Source: AP-15 sp963812675 (GTDB taxonomy: Bacteria; Pseudomonadota; Alphaproteobacteria; ATCC43930; CGMCC-115725). From it: 64,000 bases of DNA. The notes below the pieces were generated by a model. That model searched no databases. It worked only from the letters and a program-made list of their open reading frames with translations, and was not told the DNA's origin. Each line of letters begins with the position of its first letter. The stretch's first letter is position 1. The position numbers and the translations under genes were made by a program. Below, one piece after another: positions 8,168-16,319 of the stretch. The DNA lies in assembly GCA_963812675.1 (NCBI GenBank), contig CAWEWR010000031.1, forward strand, positions 57,763 through 121,762, read 5' to 3'.

Positions 8168-9943
8168 ATGAAGATCAAATCCCGGTTCCACGCTTTGCTG
8201 GCGACGAGCGCACTGTCGCTGGTGATCGCCGCAGCCGCGTCGGCGCAACAACCGTCGCCGCCGCCGCCGGTGCCGGAGACGCCGCAGCCGGTGGCGCCGC
8301 TATTGCAGAATTACAAGCCGGTGACCGCGGACCGACTGAAGCAGCCGGAGGAGGGCGACTGGCTCATGTACCGCCGCACCTATGACGGCTGGGGGTACAG
8401 CCCGCTGTCGCAGATCACGACCGCGAATGTCGGCGGGCTGAAGCCGGTGTGGACATTGGCGACGGGTCAGGTCGAAGGCCACCAGGCACCACCGATCGTC
8501 AAGGACGGCGTCATGTTCGTTGCGACACCGGGCAATCAGGTATTGGCGATCGATGCCAAAAAGGGCGACATCCTGTGGCGTTTCAAGCGGCCGATCCCGG
8601 ACGACATGCTGTTGCTGCATCCGACGAGCCGCGGCGTCGGCCTCCTCGGGGACAAGGTATATTTCGCGGCTGCCGATGCGGTGCTCATCGCGCTCGACGC
8701 CAAGACCGGGAAGGAGGTCTGGAAAGCCCCGGTCGAGGACTACGCGCACGGCTACTACATGTCACTGGCACCGCTCGTCGCCGACGGCAAGGTCATCGTT
8801 GGTGTATCGGGGGGCGAACTCGGCGTTCGCGGTTTTGTCGCGGCGTTCGACGCGGAAAACGGCAAGCCGCTGTGGAAGACCTACACTGTGCCGGCACCGG
8901 ATGAACCGGGCAGCGAGACTTGGCCGAAGGGTGACCAATGGAAGACCGGAGGCGGGTCGGTTTGGATCACTGCCAATTATGACCCGGAAACCAATCTCAG
9001 CTATTGGGGCACCGGCAATGGCGGGCCGTGGATGGGAGACCAGCGCCCTGGTGACAACCTATACACCTCATCGGTGATCGGCCTCGATACCGCGACTGGC
9101 AAGATCAAGGGCTTTCACCAATACCATCCAAATGATTCTTGGGATTGGGACGAGGTCTCGCCTCCGATCCTGGTCGATTACCAGCACAACGGCAAAACCG
9201 TCAAAGGTCTCGTCGATGTCGCGCGCGACGGTTATCTGTGGATGCTCGAGCGTAATGGAGACAAGATCAACTTCGTAGACGGCAAACCTTTTGTGAAGCA
9301 GAACGTCTTCGGCAAACTCGATCCGGAAACCGGTCGGCCGGAGATCAATCCCGGCCGCCAGCCCGGGACCGGGAAAAAAGCCGATTTCTGCCCGTCGCTA
9401 TGGGGCGGCAAGGATTGGCCACCGGTCGCCTACAGCCCGAAGACGCGGCTGCTTTATATCCCCGCAAATGAAAATCTATGCGGCACGATCATTGGAGAAC
9501 CCGTAACCTACACGCCGGGACAGCGCTATGTCGGAGCGACCTCGACGATGTACATCGCGCCGGGAGCCGACCATATCGGGGAGTTGCAGGCCTGGAACCT
9601 CGACACCGGTCAAAAGGTGTGGAGTCATCCTTTCGCTACTTCGCAGCTCTGGGGACCGGTGCTGGCGATCGGTGGCGGCGTTCTGTTCGCGGGTGGTACG
9701 AACGACCGCTACTTCCGCGCCTTCGACGCCTCTAACGGCAAGACCCTATGGGAATTCCGCACCGGGTCGGGGGTCAATGGCGTGCCGGTCTCCTTCCAGC
9801 TCGACGGCAAACAATACATCGCCGTCCAGTCGGGCTGGGGGGTCGATGCCGCACGCATGCAGGCCCGCCTCAACCTGGCGCGGCCGTGGGAGTATCCCGA
9901 CGTGCCGCAAGGTGGGGCCGTCTGGGTATTCGCCGCCGATTAG
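8168..9943 (+). CDS. PQQ-dependent alcohol dehydrogenase (methanol/ethanol family), lanthanide-type site
   Basis: This 591-residue exported quinoprotein has a signal peptide ending ASAQQ and an eight-bladed propeller with repeated W-motif segments such as KTGKEVWK and NGKPLWK. Metal ligands of the family are present: Glu217 (SGGELGVRG), Asn284 (GTGNGGPW) and catalytic Asp326 in SWDWDE. Asp328, two residues on, is the position that coordinates the lanthanide in XoxF/PedH enzymes; calcium enzymes have a non-acidic residue there. The vicinal Cys-Cys of the family, expected just before the SRGV segment, is Leu149-Leu150. There is no heme c motif, so it is not a quinohemoprotein. GAGGAG precedes ATG 8168. 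The alcohol substrate is unknown. Confidence 0.92.
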   Translation: MKIKSRFHALLATSALSLVIAAAASAQQPSPPPPVPETPQPVAPLLQNYKPVTADRLKQPEEGDWLMYRRTYDGWGYSPLSQITTANVGGLKPVWTLATGQVEGHQAPPIVKDGVMFVATPGNQVLAIDAKKGDILWRFKRPIPDDMLLLHPTSRGVGLLGDKVYFAAADAVLIALDAKTGKEVWKAPVEDYAHGYYMSLAPLVADGKVIVGVSGGELGVRGFVAAFDAENGKPLWKTYTVPAPDEPGSETWPKGDQWKTGGGSVWITANYDPETNLSYWGTGNGGPWMGDQRPGDNLYTSSVIGLDTATGKIKGFHQYHPNDSWDWDEVSPPILVDYQHNGKTVKGLVDVARDGYLWMLERNGDKINFVDGKPFVKQNVFGKLDPETGRPEINPGRQPGTGKKADFCPSLWGGKDWPPVAYSPKTRLLYIPANENLCGTIIGEPVTYTPGQRYVGATSTMYIAPGADHIGELQAWNLDTGQKVWSHPFATSQLWGPVLAIGGGVLFAGGTNDRYFRAFDASNGKTLWEFRTGSGVNGVPVSFQLDGKQYIAVQSGWGVDAARMQARLNLARPWEYPDVPQGGAVWVFAAD

Positions 9944-9970
9944 CCCCCAAGCGCTGAAGGGCGCCAGATC

Positions 9971-11122
9971 CTATCCGGCGGCCCGCTGCGGTGCATGCGC
10001 AAAGGCCTGCGCAATCGCCTCGAAGGCAGGCTTGGGTTTCAAATCGGCATCAAAAGGCAAGGGCCGCGACGGCATGCTGTCGGTTCGCCACTTTGATTCG
10101 TGGGTCTCCTGCCGCACGATCCAGCTGTGCCGGTCGGACAACCCCCAGGTCACCACCATCTTGACCGCCGGTTCGTCGAGCGCAGCATCGAGAAAGCGGC
10201 TGTAGGTATCAGCCACCAGACGGTCCCTGACCGCCTGATCAGCCGGCGCGTTTTGGTCGGTGACGTCGAGCTCGGTGATCTGGATCGTCAGACCGAGACC
10301 CGCCACATCTGCGAGGAAACGCCGCAACCGGGCTGCGGAAAAAGGTGGTCCGCCGGCGCAGGAAAGATGGGCCTGGATACCGACCGCGTCGACCGGTGTC
10401 CCGGATCGCCGCATCCGCTCGAGCAGGTTGAGCAGCGTTGTGCGGCGCGCTTCCTGTTCCGGGGCATCGAGCTCGACGTCGTATTCGTTGACGACGAGGC
10501 GAGCGGCAGGATCGGTCTCGCGCGCGGTGCGATAGGCGAGGTCGAGATAGTCCGGCCCGAACATTTCGAGGAAAACCCCGGTGCGAAGACCATCCGGCCT
10601 CCCGTCTTTGGGCTCGATAGGTTCGTTGACAACATCCCAACTGTGGACCATTCCACGGTAGCGACCAGCCAGTTGCCGTATGCGTTCGACGATTGCGCTC
10701 TCGATCTCCTGGCGGCTGGTCAGGTCGAAGAACCAGCTCGGGGTTCGGTGATACCAGAGCAGATTGTGCCCGCGCAGCGTGAGGTCGTTTTCGAGCGCGA
10801 AAGCCGCAACCGCGTCGGCAGGACCATAATCGTCGTCGCCGCGCGCCCCGCGGTTCATGACCTGCCATTTCATATCGTTCTCGGCGACGACCAGCCCTGT
10901 TTGCTGCAGCACGAGACCGACAAAGGGGGGATCTCCGGAGATTTGTCTGGCTGAAATCGTGGTCCCGTAGATCAGCCCCTTTTCCGACGCCAGCTTGCGG
11001 AGTGCCAAGGTCTCTTCAGCGTGGCTGGACAACGGCACGGTCGACATGGCGCCACCCCCGAGTGCCGCAAGGACCCCGGCAATAAAATACCGCCGACCTG
11101 GATCAAATTTGCAGCAATTCAT
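9971..11122 (-). CDS. Secreted GH10 endo-beta-1,4-xylanase
   Basis: This 383-residue glycoside hydrolase family 10 enzyme cleaves internal xylan bonds. Family signatures are ENDMKW at 81-86, the acid/base Glu167 in WDVVNEP, and the nucleophile Glu284 in ITELDV. The N-terminus (GRRYFIAG then a hydrophobic stretch) is an export signal, possibly TAT. There is one catalytic domain and no carbohydrate-binding module. It is convergent with the quinoprotein gene (27 bases apart) and is the last of four minus-strand genes, with 151 bases separating it from the histidine kinase upstream. No other xylan-use genes are nearby. Confidence 0.93.
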   Translation of the reverse strand: MNCCKFDPGRRYFIAGVLAALGGGAMSTVPLSSHAEETLALRKLASEKGLIYGTTISARQISGDPPFVGLVLQQTGLVVAENDMKWQVMNRGARGDDDYGPADAVAAFALENDLTLRGHNLLWYHRTPSWFFDLTSRQEIESAIVERIRQLAGRYRGMVHSWDVVNEPIEPKDGRPDGLRTGVFLEMFGPDYLDLAYRTARETDPAARLVVNEYDVELDAPEQEARRTTLLNLLERMRRSGTPVDAVGIQAHLSCAGGPPFSAARLRRFLADVAGLGLTIQITELDVTDQNAPADQAVRDRLVADTYSRFLDAALDEPAVKMVVTWGLSDRHSWIVRQETHESKWRTDSMPSRPLPFDADLKPKPAFEAIAQAFAHAPQRAAG

Positions 11123-11273
11123 GAGTTGCTTGAAATTGAATGGAGCCGATTGTTCAGATCCTCGGGCTGCCGGCAGGATCTACCGCTTTTCGGTCCGATA
11201 TTGCCATTGCGATCGGCTGCTTTCGAGATGATTCGGCGCCCCGCCTGCGCTACGGCGACGCACGGCTCGTCCT

Positions 11274-12824
11274 TTAGATCGATGTCGAGTGGGCATCCGA
11301 AGCAAAATCGCGCGGGCTCGCCGGATCGGTCGTCGCTCCCGCCGGCGCCGTCTCCGCCGAAAGAACCCTCGACGGCGGCAGGATCACTGTTGCCGTCGTG
11401 CCGCGCCCCGTCTCGCTCTTTAGCGTCAGCGAGCCGCCGTGGAGCTCGGCCAGCTTTCGAGCGAGCGGCAGTCCCAGACCGCAGCCTTCCTTTCGACGAA
11501 CAAGGCCCCCGTCGACCTGGCCAAACCGTTCGAGGGCTGCTTCGACCTCGGCCTCTGTCATTCCACGGCCATTGTCCCGCACGACGAACGAGGCTCCGCC
11601 CTCTTCTGTGCGCCGCACGAGAACGTCGATCGCCCCGCCAAGCTCGGTGAATTTGATCGCGTTCGACAGCAGGTTGAGCAGGATCTCCGTCAAACGCGTC
11701 CGGTCGGCCGTCAGCGGGGGCATGTCTCTTTCAATATCGACGGCCAATTTCAGCAAGCCGGCGGCAGCACGATCCTTGACGAGGGCCACGGCGCGGGTGA
11801 TCAGACTGCCGGGCTCGAGTACTTCTTCGTGCAGATCCAGTTTGCCAGCGTCGATCCGTGCCAGATCGAGAATATCGCCGATCAGGCGCAGAAGATGCTC
11901 GGCGCTCTGGCGGATGAGACCGACATATTCGCCTTGCCGCGACTGGAGCGGTCCCGCAATCCCGTTCTCTAGCACCTCGGATAAGCCGAGGATCGCATTG
12001 AGGGGTGCGCGCAATTCATGGCTGATATTGGCGAGGAACTGCGATTTAGCGATATTGGCGGTTTCAGCGGCGGCTTTTGCGTCGTGCACGGCTCGTTCGG
12101 TCAGAACCCTCTCGGTGATGTCGCGAGCTGTTCCTCGATAGCCGAGAAACCGCCGCGCCTCATCAAAGAACGGGTTGCCGCTGACGGAAATCGCGCGTTC
12201 CGGATCATCGCCGATCTTGTGTTTATAGACGAAGTCGCGGAAGGGCTCGTGGCGGTTCAGAACCGCCAGATGTTCCTGCCATTTGGCCGGTTCGATGACG
12301 AGATCGGTCGCCAGGTCGGTGCGGGTCCGGCCGATCGGCGTCTGGGCCTCCTGACCAAACGCGCGAAGGTGATCGGACAGATAAGTGAACTGATGCCTCT
12401 CATCGGTTTCCCAGAACCAGTCGGATGAGGTCAGAGCGAAATCGCGACACCTGGCTTCGCTTTCGCGCAAAGTCGCCGTGGAGCGCTCGAGCGAGCGGGA
12501 GCGCGCCCCCAATACCAGAAGCAGCAGCGCGAAACCGATTGCCGTGCAAACGATGCCGGGGGCAATGAGCAGCGATTGGCGCCCCCAGTTCGCGACCACT
12601 GCGTCTTCCGCTGCCGAGACTGTGGCGACAAGGGGGAAATCGCGCAGCGGACGGGACGAGACGATGTGCCCCAGTCCACCGAAGTAGCCGGGCCCTTCTT
12701 CGCGTCGATCCCAGACGGCTAAGCCGGCCGTAGTGACGATGACGACGAGCAGACCAATCCCGGCAAACGACAGATGTCGGCCGGCGCGAAAACGTCCCCT
12801 CTGGCGGCGGTTGTGTTTCACCAC
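11274..12824 (-). CDS. Membrane-bound PAS histidine kinase (HisKA/HATPase_c)
   Basis: This 516-residue sensor kinase has transmembrane segments at about 19-39 and 86-108, a short periplasmic loop containing SRPLRDFPLVATVSAAED, a PAS domain at about 125-240, and a kinase core with the H-box in ANISHELRAPLNAI. The ATPase has the N-box (LLNLLSNAIKF), G1 (VRDNGRGM) and a later G box (GCGLGLPLARKL). The periplasmic loop resembles only the membrane-proximal end of the larger double-Cache sensors seen in relatives, so the sensor may be shortened. The start is GTG. No response regulator is adjacent, making it an orphan kinase. Confidence 0.88.
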   Translation of the reverse strand: MVKHNRRQRGRFRAGRHLSFAGIGLLVVIVTTAGLAVWDRREEGPGYFGGLGHIVSSRPLRDFPLVATVSAAEDAVVANWGRQSLLIAPGIVCTAIGFALLLLVLGARSRSLERSTATLRESEARCRDFALTSSDWFWETDERHQFTYLSDHLRAFGQEAQTPIGRTRTDLATDLVIEPAKWQEHLAVLNRHEPFRDFVYKHKIGDDPERAISVSGNPFFDEARRFLGYRGTARDITERVLTERAVHDAKAAAETANIAKSQFLANISHELRAPLNAILGLSEVLENGIAGPLQSRQGEYVGLIRQSAEHLLRLIGDILDLARIDAGKLDLHEEVLEPGSLITRAVALVKDRAAAGLLKLAVDIERDMPPLTADRTRLTEILLNLLSNAIKFTELGGAIDVLVRRTEEGGASFVVRDNGRGMTEAEVEAALERFGQVDGGLVRRKEGCGLGLPLARKLAELHGGSLTLKSETGRGTTATVILPPSRVLSAETAPAGATTDPASPRDFASDAHSTSI

Positions 12825-12869
12825 GCTTCGACGCTAGCAAAAGACGCTTAGCGACAAATGAAGGGAAAT

Positions 12870-13661
12870 TTATGGACGTCCGCGTGATCCCCCTGGATCT
12901 GCTTCCCTATTCGATTGAGCGTGTTCGATGTTCGCCTTGGCAGCCATGTCCGCTTGGCTGCCGGGGGCCAATTGGCCGACACGCTCCCAATCCTGGCGGG
13001 CTCCCTCGTTGTCGCCCTTCAGGCTTCGGATGTTGCCGCGTTCCAGGAGCGCCGGCGCGGAATTCGGCCCGCGCTCGATTGCCTTCTCGACATCGGCGAG
13101 CGCGGGGTCGAGCCGATCCAGGGCGCGGTTTGCCAAGGCGCGGTAGATCAGCGCGTCGACGCGCGACGGGTCGGCATTCAAGACATCGTCGAGATCGGCT
13201 ACCGCCTTGTCGTAGTACCCCGCCGATGCGGCTGCTTGCGCCCGGTCGATCAGCAGGTCGAGGTCGTTCGGCTCCAAGGCAACCGCCGCCCCGGCCGCCG
13301 CATAGGCCCGCACTGGATCGCCGGCCAAGCCCCATGCCTGACCAGCCTGATCGAGCACCTCCGCGCGCAACCCGGCTGATGCCGTTATTGCTTGCGCCAG
13401 CGCCTCGAGGCGAATCGCCGCCTCCTTGTATTGCTTCAGGCCGATCAGTGCGACGGCGGCGCAATGATCGGCCGGATGCGCGCCGCCGCGCTCGTGCCAG
13501 CTCTGCGCCAAGCTGCGGCCCTCCCCCGGGTTTTGCCGGGCCAGCTTCATGCAGCGCTCATACGTCGCCGCCTCGGCCGCCGCGTCGCGCGGTACAGCAG
13601 ATCGCACGGGCGGCTCGGTTGCCGCGGCTTTCCCCCACGCCACGATCAAGAAGCCGCACAA
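12870..13661 (-). CDS. Exported TPR-repeat protein
   Basis: This protein of about 263 residues is made mostly of tetratricopeptide repeats from about 95 onward (YDKAVADLDDVLNADPSRVDALIYRA-type units are visible). A hydrophobic N-terminal segment (CGFLIVAWGKAAA) suggests a signal peptide. The printed start is TTG; the frame stays open upstream with a basic stretch (KATRYR) that would improve the signal peptide, so the true start may lie a little farther out. It probably serves as a periplasmic protein-interaction scaffold. Specific function unknown. Confidence 0.7.
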   Translation of the reverse strand: MCGFLIVAWGKAAATEPPVRSAVPRDAAAEAATYERCMKLARQNPGEGRSLAQSWHERGGAHPADHCAAVALIGLKQYKEAAIRLEALAQAITASAGLRAEVLDQAGQAWGLAGDPVRAYAAAGAAVALEPNDLDLLIDRAQAAASAGYYDKAVADLDDVLNADPSRVDALIYRALANRALDRLDPALADVEKAIERGPNSAPALLERGNIRSLKGDNEGARQDWERVGQLAPGSQADMAAKANIEHAQSNREADPGGSRGRP

Positions 13662-13726
13662 AATAAGGTCCGTAAGGCGGTACCTGGTCGCCTTGGGGCT
13701 AGGTGGCGTGCTGATAATCGCTGCCC

Positions 13727-14575
13727 CTAGGAAAAGAAGAGGATCGCGCCGCTCGCTTCACGTGCCGGCACGACAAGGCTGCCGTCGGGCAACTCTTCAA
13801 ACGAGACCTGCCGCCGGGTCAGGTAATCAGCCGTATCTTCCCTCCGTGCAACTCCAAATTCGACCGAGACGATCCCGGGCAGCGGGAAATCCGACCCGAC
13901 ATCGAGCGCCGGATACATAGTCGAAAAGTCGTCCGGCGTGCTGAACACGATCCGGTGCGGCCCGACGTGAACGCTGGCGACCGCATCGGTGGTGGTCACC
14001 TGCTGTATGCCGAATAGCCGGTCGTAAGGCTCCAGCAGCGCAGCCGTATTCTCGACCAGCACATGGATGGCCTTCAAACCGAGGACGCCGTTCGGATGAA
14101 GCAGCCATTCGGGACGCCGCATCAGCTCCGGCGTCAGATGGGTGCAGATAAAACAGTCGAGGCCCGGGGTCTCATCCGTCGGCAGGGACATCAAGCTGAA
14201 GCGCGGCACGACAGTGCCCTCCGGCAGCTCCAGCTGGCGGCCGAGCGGCCGCGGCTCGGAGGGGTGAAGCTCGAGGCCGAGCAGTGTCGCGCGCACATCA
14301 TCAGGGGCGCCGGCTGGCGCAAACGCCGCCGCCATCAAACCCTCGCGTTGTGCCAAAAAGGTGTCGAGCCGCTGAACAAAATCGTTCGGATCGACGATGC
14401 CGAGGAGTTCGACATAATCGGACGCAAACATGATGCAGTAATTCGCGGTTCCTTGTCCGATATGCCGGCCGCGGGGCGACAAGCTAAAGCCGAGCCGGCT
14501 CCACCCCAGCCGCGCCCGTTCGAGGTCGCGGACCCCGACGATGACGTGGTCGATGCCCGCGATAACGTTGTCCAT
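13727..14575 (-). CDS. VOC-superfamily protein (glyoxalase-like domain)
   Basis: This 282-residue protein begins with a vicinal-oxygen-chelate module (IDHVIVGVRDLERA, followed by Y-C-I-M-F and ELLGI) and shows a weaker second module later (GLKAIHVLVENTAALL). Two such modules can form one metal-binding active site, as in glyoxalases and ring-cleaving dioxygenases. This layout matches the VOC_2 type often found in uncharacterised proteins of proteobacteria. ATG 14575 is chosen because the fold starts immediately after it. The gene diverges from nhaA with 80 bases between. Substrate unknown. Confidence 0.8.
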   Translation of the reverse strand: MDNVIAGIDHVIVGVRDLERARLGWSRLGFSLSPRGRHIGQGTANYCIMFASDYVELLGIVDPNDFVQRLDTFLAQREGLMAAAFAPAGAPDDVRATLLGLELHPSEPRPLGRQLELPEGTVVPRFSLMSLPTDETPGLDCFICTHLTPELMRRPEWLLHPNGVLGLKAIHVLVENTAALLEPYDRLFGIQQVTTTDAVASVHVGPHRIVFSTPDDFSTMYPALDVGSDFPLPGIVSVEFGVARREDTADYLTRRQVSFEELPDGSLVVPAREASGAILFFS

Positions 14576-14655
14576 GGTCGCCTCTGGGGTGCGCTCACCG
14601 GTAAGCTTAACCGCTCCGTGCCTCGCGGGCCAGGGGACCGATAGGGGAGAGATCG

Positions 14656-15831
14656 ATGCTCTTTGCCACGCTGCAGCGGCTGTTCCGCCACGAGGCGGCG
14701 AGCGGCATCGTATTGATGCTGGCTTCGGCACTCGCGCTCGCACTCGCCAATTCGCCGATGGCCGGCTTCTACGAATTGCTGCTGAGCCTCCATGGCTCGG
14801 TGCGCATCGGCAGTTTTGGCATCGAGAAGCCGCTGCTGCTGTGGGTCAATGACGGGTTGATGGCAATCTTTTTTCTGCTGGTCGGGCTGGAGATCAAGCG
14901 CGAGGTCCTGGCCGGCCAGCTTTCGGACCGCAGCCGGGCGATCCTGCCCGCCGCGGCGTCGATCGGCGGCATGGTCGTGCCGGCACTGATTTATCTTGGC
15001 GTAACCTGGCACGCCGCCGGCGCCACAGCGGGCGCTGCATCGGGCTGGGCGATCCCGGCGGCGACGGATATCGCATTCTCGCTCGGCGTCATGGCGCTGC
15101 TCGGCAGCCGGGTACCGAACTCGCTCAAGCTCTTCCTGACCGCGCTCGCGATCATCGATGATCTGGGGGCCATCGTCGTGATCGCCATTTTTTATACCGA
15201 GGAGCTCTCTTCGGTGTCGCTGGCGGTCGCCGCGGCGGCACTGGCGGTCCTCGTCGTGCTGAACCTCGCCGGGGTTCGGCGGATCGTCTGGTACGTCCTC
15301 GTCGGCCTGGTGCTGTGGGTGTTCGTGCTGAAGTCCGGCGTCCACGCCACCTTGGCGGGCGTCGCGTTGGCGCTGGCAATCCCGTTCGAGGCCAGGCCGG
15401 GCGACGAATCCCCGCTGATCCGCCTCGAACATGAGCTGGCGCCCTGGGTGGCGTTCGGTATCCTGCCGGTGTTCGGGTTCGCCAATGCGGGGCTGTCCTT
15501 CACCGGCTTGTCGTTTTCCTCCATTCTGGAGCCGGTGCCGCTCGCCATCGCCGCCGGCCTGTTTTTCGGCAAGCAGATCGGCGTCTTTGCCACCGCGGCG
15601 CTAGTGATCCGCGCCGGCTGGGCCGAACCGCCCGCGAACGCCGGCTGGGTGACGCTCTGGGGCACCAGCATCCTCACCGGTATCGGTTTCACGATGAGCC
15701 TCTTCATCGGCACGCTCGCCTTCGGAGAATCCGATACCGAAGCCGTCATGCGGCTCGGCGTCCTCGTCGGTTCCGCCCTCTCGGCGATCGTCGGTGCCGC
15801 AGTGCTCGGGTTTGGCTGCAAGGGGCGATAG
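14656..15831 (+). CDS. nhaA: Na+/H+ antiporter NhaA
   Basis: This 391-residue inner-membrane antiporter expels sodium in exchange for protons and supports pH and salt homeostasis. About twelve hydrophobic segments are visible. The transport-site residues sit in ATDIAFSLGV (equivalent of E. coli Asp133) and in IIDDLGAIVVIA (Asp163-Asp164 pair). The N-terminal LFRHEAASGIVLM and the late TSILTGIGFTMSLFI motifs are typical of the family. Length matches E. coli NhaA (388). No nhaR-like regulator is adjacent. Confidence 0.96.
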   Translation: MLFATLQRLFRHEAASGIVLMLASALALALANSPMAGFYELLLSLHGSVRIGSFGIEKPLLLWVNDGLMAIFFLLVGLEIKREVLAGQLSDRSRAILPAAASIGGMVVPALIYLGVTWHAAGATAGAASGWAIPAATDIAFSLGVMALLGSRVPNSLKLFLTALAIIDDLGAIVVIAIFYTEELSSVSLAVAAAALAVLVVLNLAGVRRIVWYVLVGLVLWVFVLKSGVHATLAGVALALAIPFEARPGDESPLIRLEHELAPWVAFGILPVFGFANAGLSFTGLSFSSILEPVPLAIAAGLFFGKQIGVFATAALVIRAGWAEPPANAGWVTLWGTSILTGIGFTMSLFIGTLAFGESDTEAVMRLGVLVGSALSAIVGAAVLGFGCKGR

Positions 15832-16319
15832 CTCACACCGTATGGCAGACACGCGTTGACCTACCGGGCCAAGTCTCCTGATCCGCCTGTAATATCAGGA
15901 GGAGATCAGGTGGCTCGCCGCTGTGGGCGGCGCAATCCTTCGTCTTTGGCCATCGAAAGAATGAACGAACAGGCTGCCGGAGCCGTCCTGCCAACGTCAA
16001 TACGATATGCACAACCAAAACATCCCGGGTTCCGAACCCTTATCCTGACGAACCAACTCATAACATGCCTTTGCGGCAACTTTCGGGACGGGGACTGACC
16101 CTCGAGACAGGGCTCGCCCGCGAGCTCGGTAGTCTCCTATCGGCTGCCCTCCGCTCAACACCACCCAAGGCCGACTCGATCAGGATGGGATGGCCACTTC
16201 TCCCTCGACGCCACCGGCCGCAGATGCCCAACACGGACATTCGGCATGACCGGAAAATCATAGTCTGGAAAACGCCGGCTCTGTATGCCACGTTGAGGCT
16301 GAATAATCGGAGGTATGCC
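15832..16319. other. Non-coding gap before the CmcJ/NvfI-like gene
   Basis: No gene could be supported in these 488 bases. Facing copies of CTGATC and GATCAG near 15886-15919 could form a loose hairpin after nhaA, without a T-run. The last 80 bases are comparatively AT-rich and probably carry the promoter of the next gene, whose GGAGG ribosome-binding site lies just before 16320. Confidence 0.5.

Noticed and set aside
8168..9943. Quinohemoprotein (type II alcohol dehydrogenase)
   Set aside because: The protein ends after the propeller and has no CxxCH haem motif.
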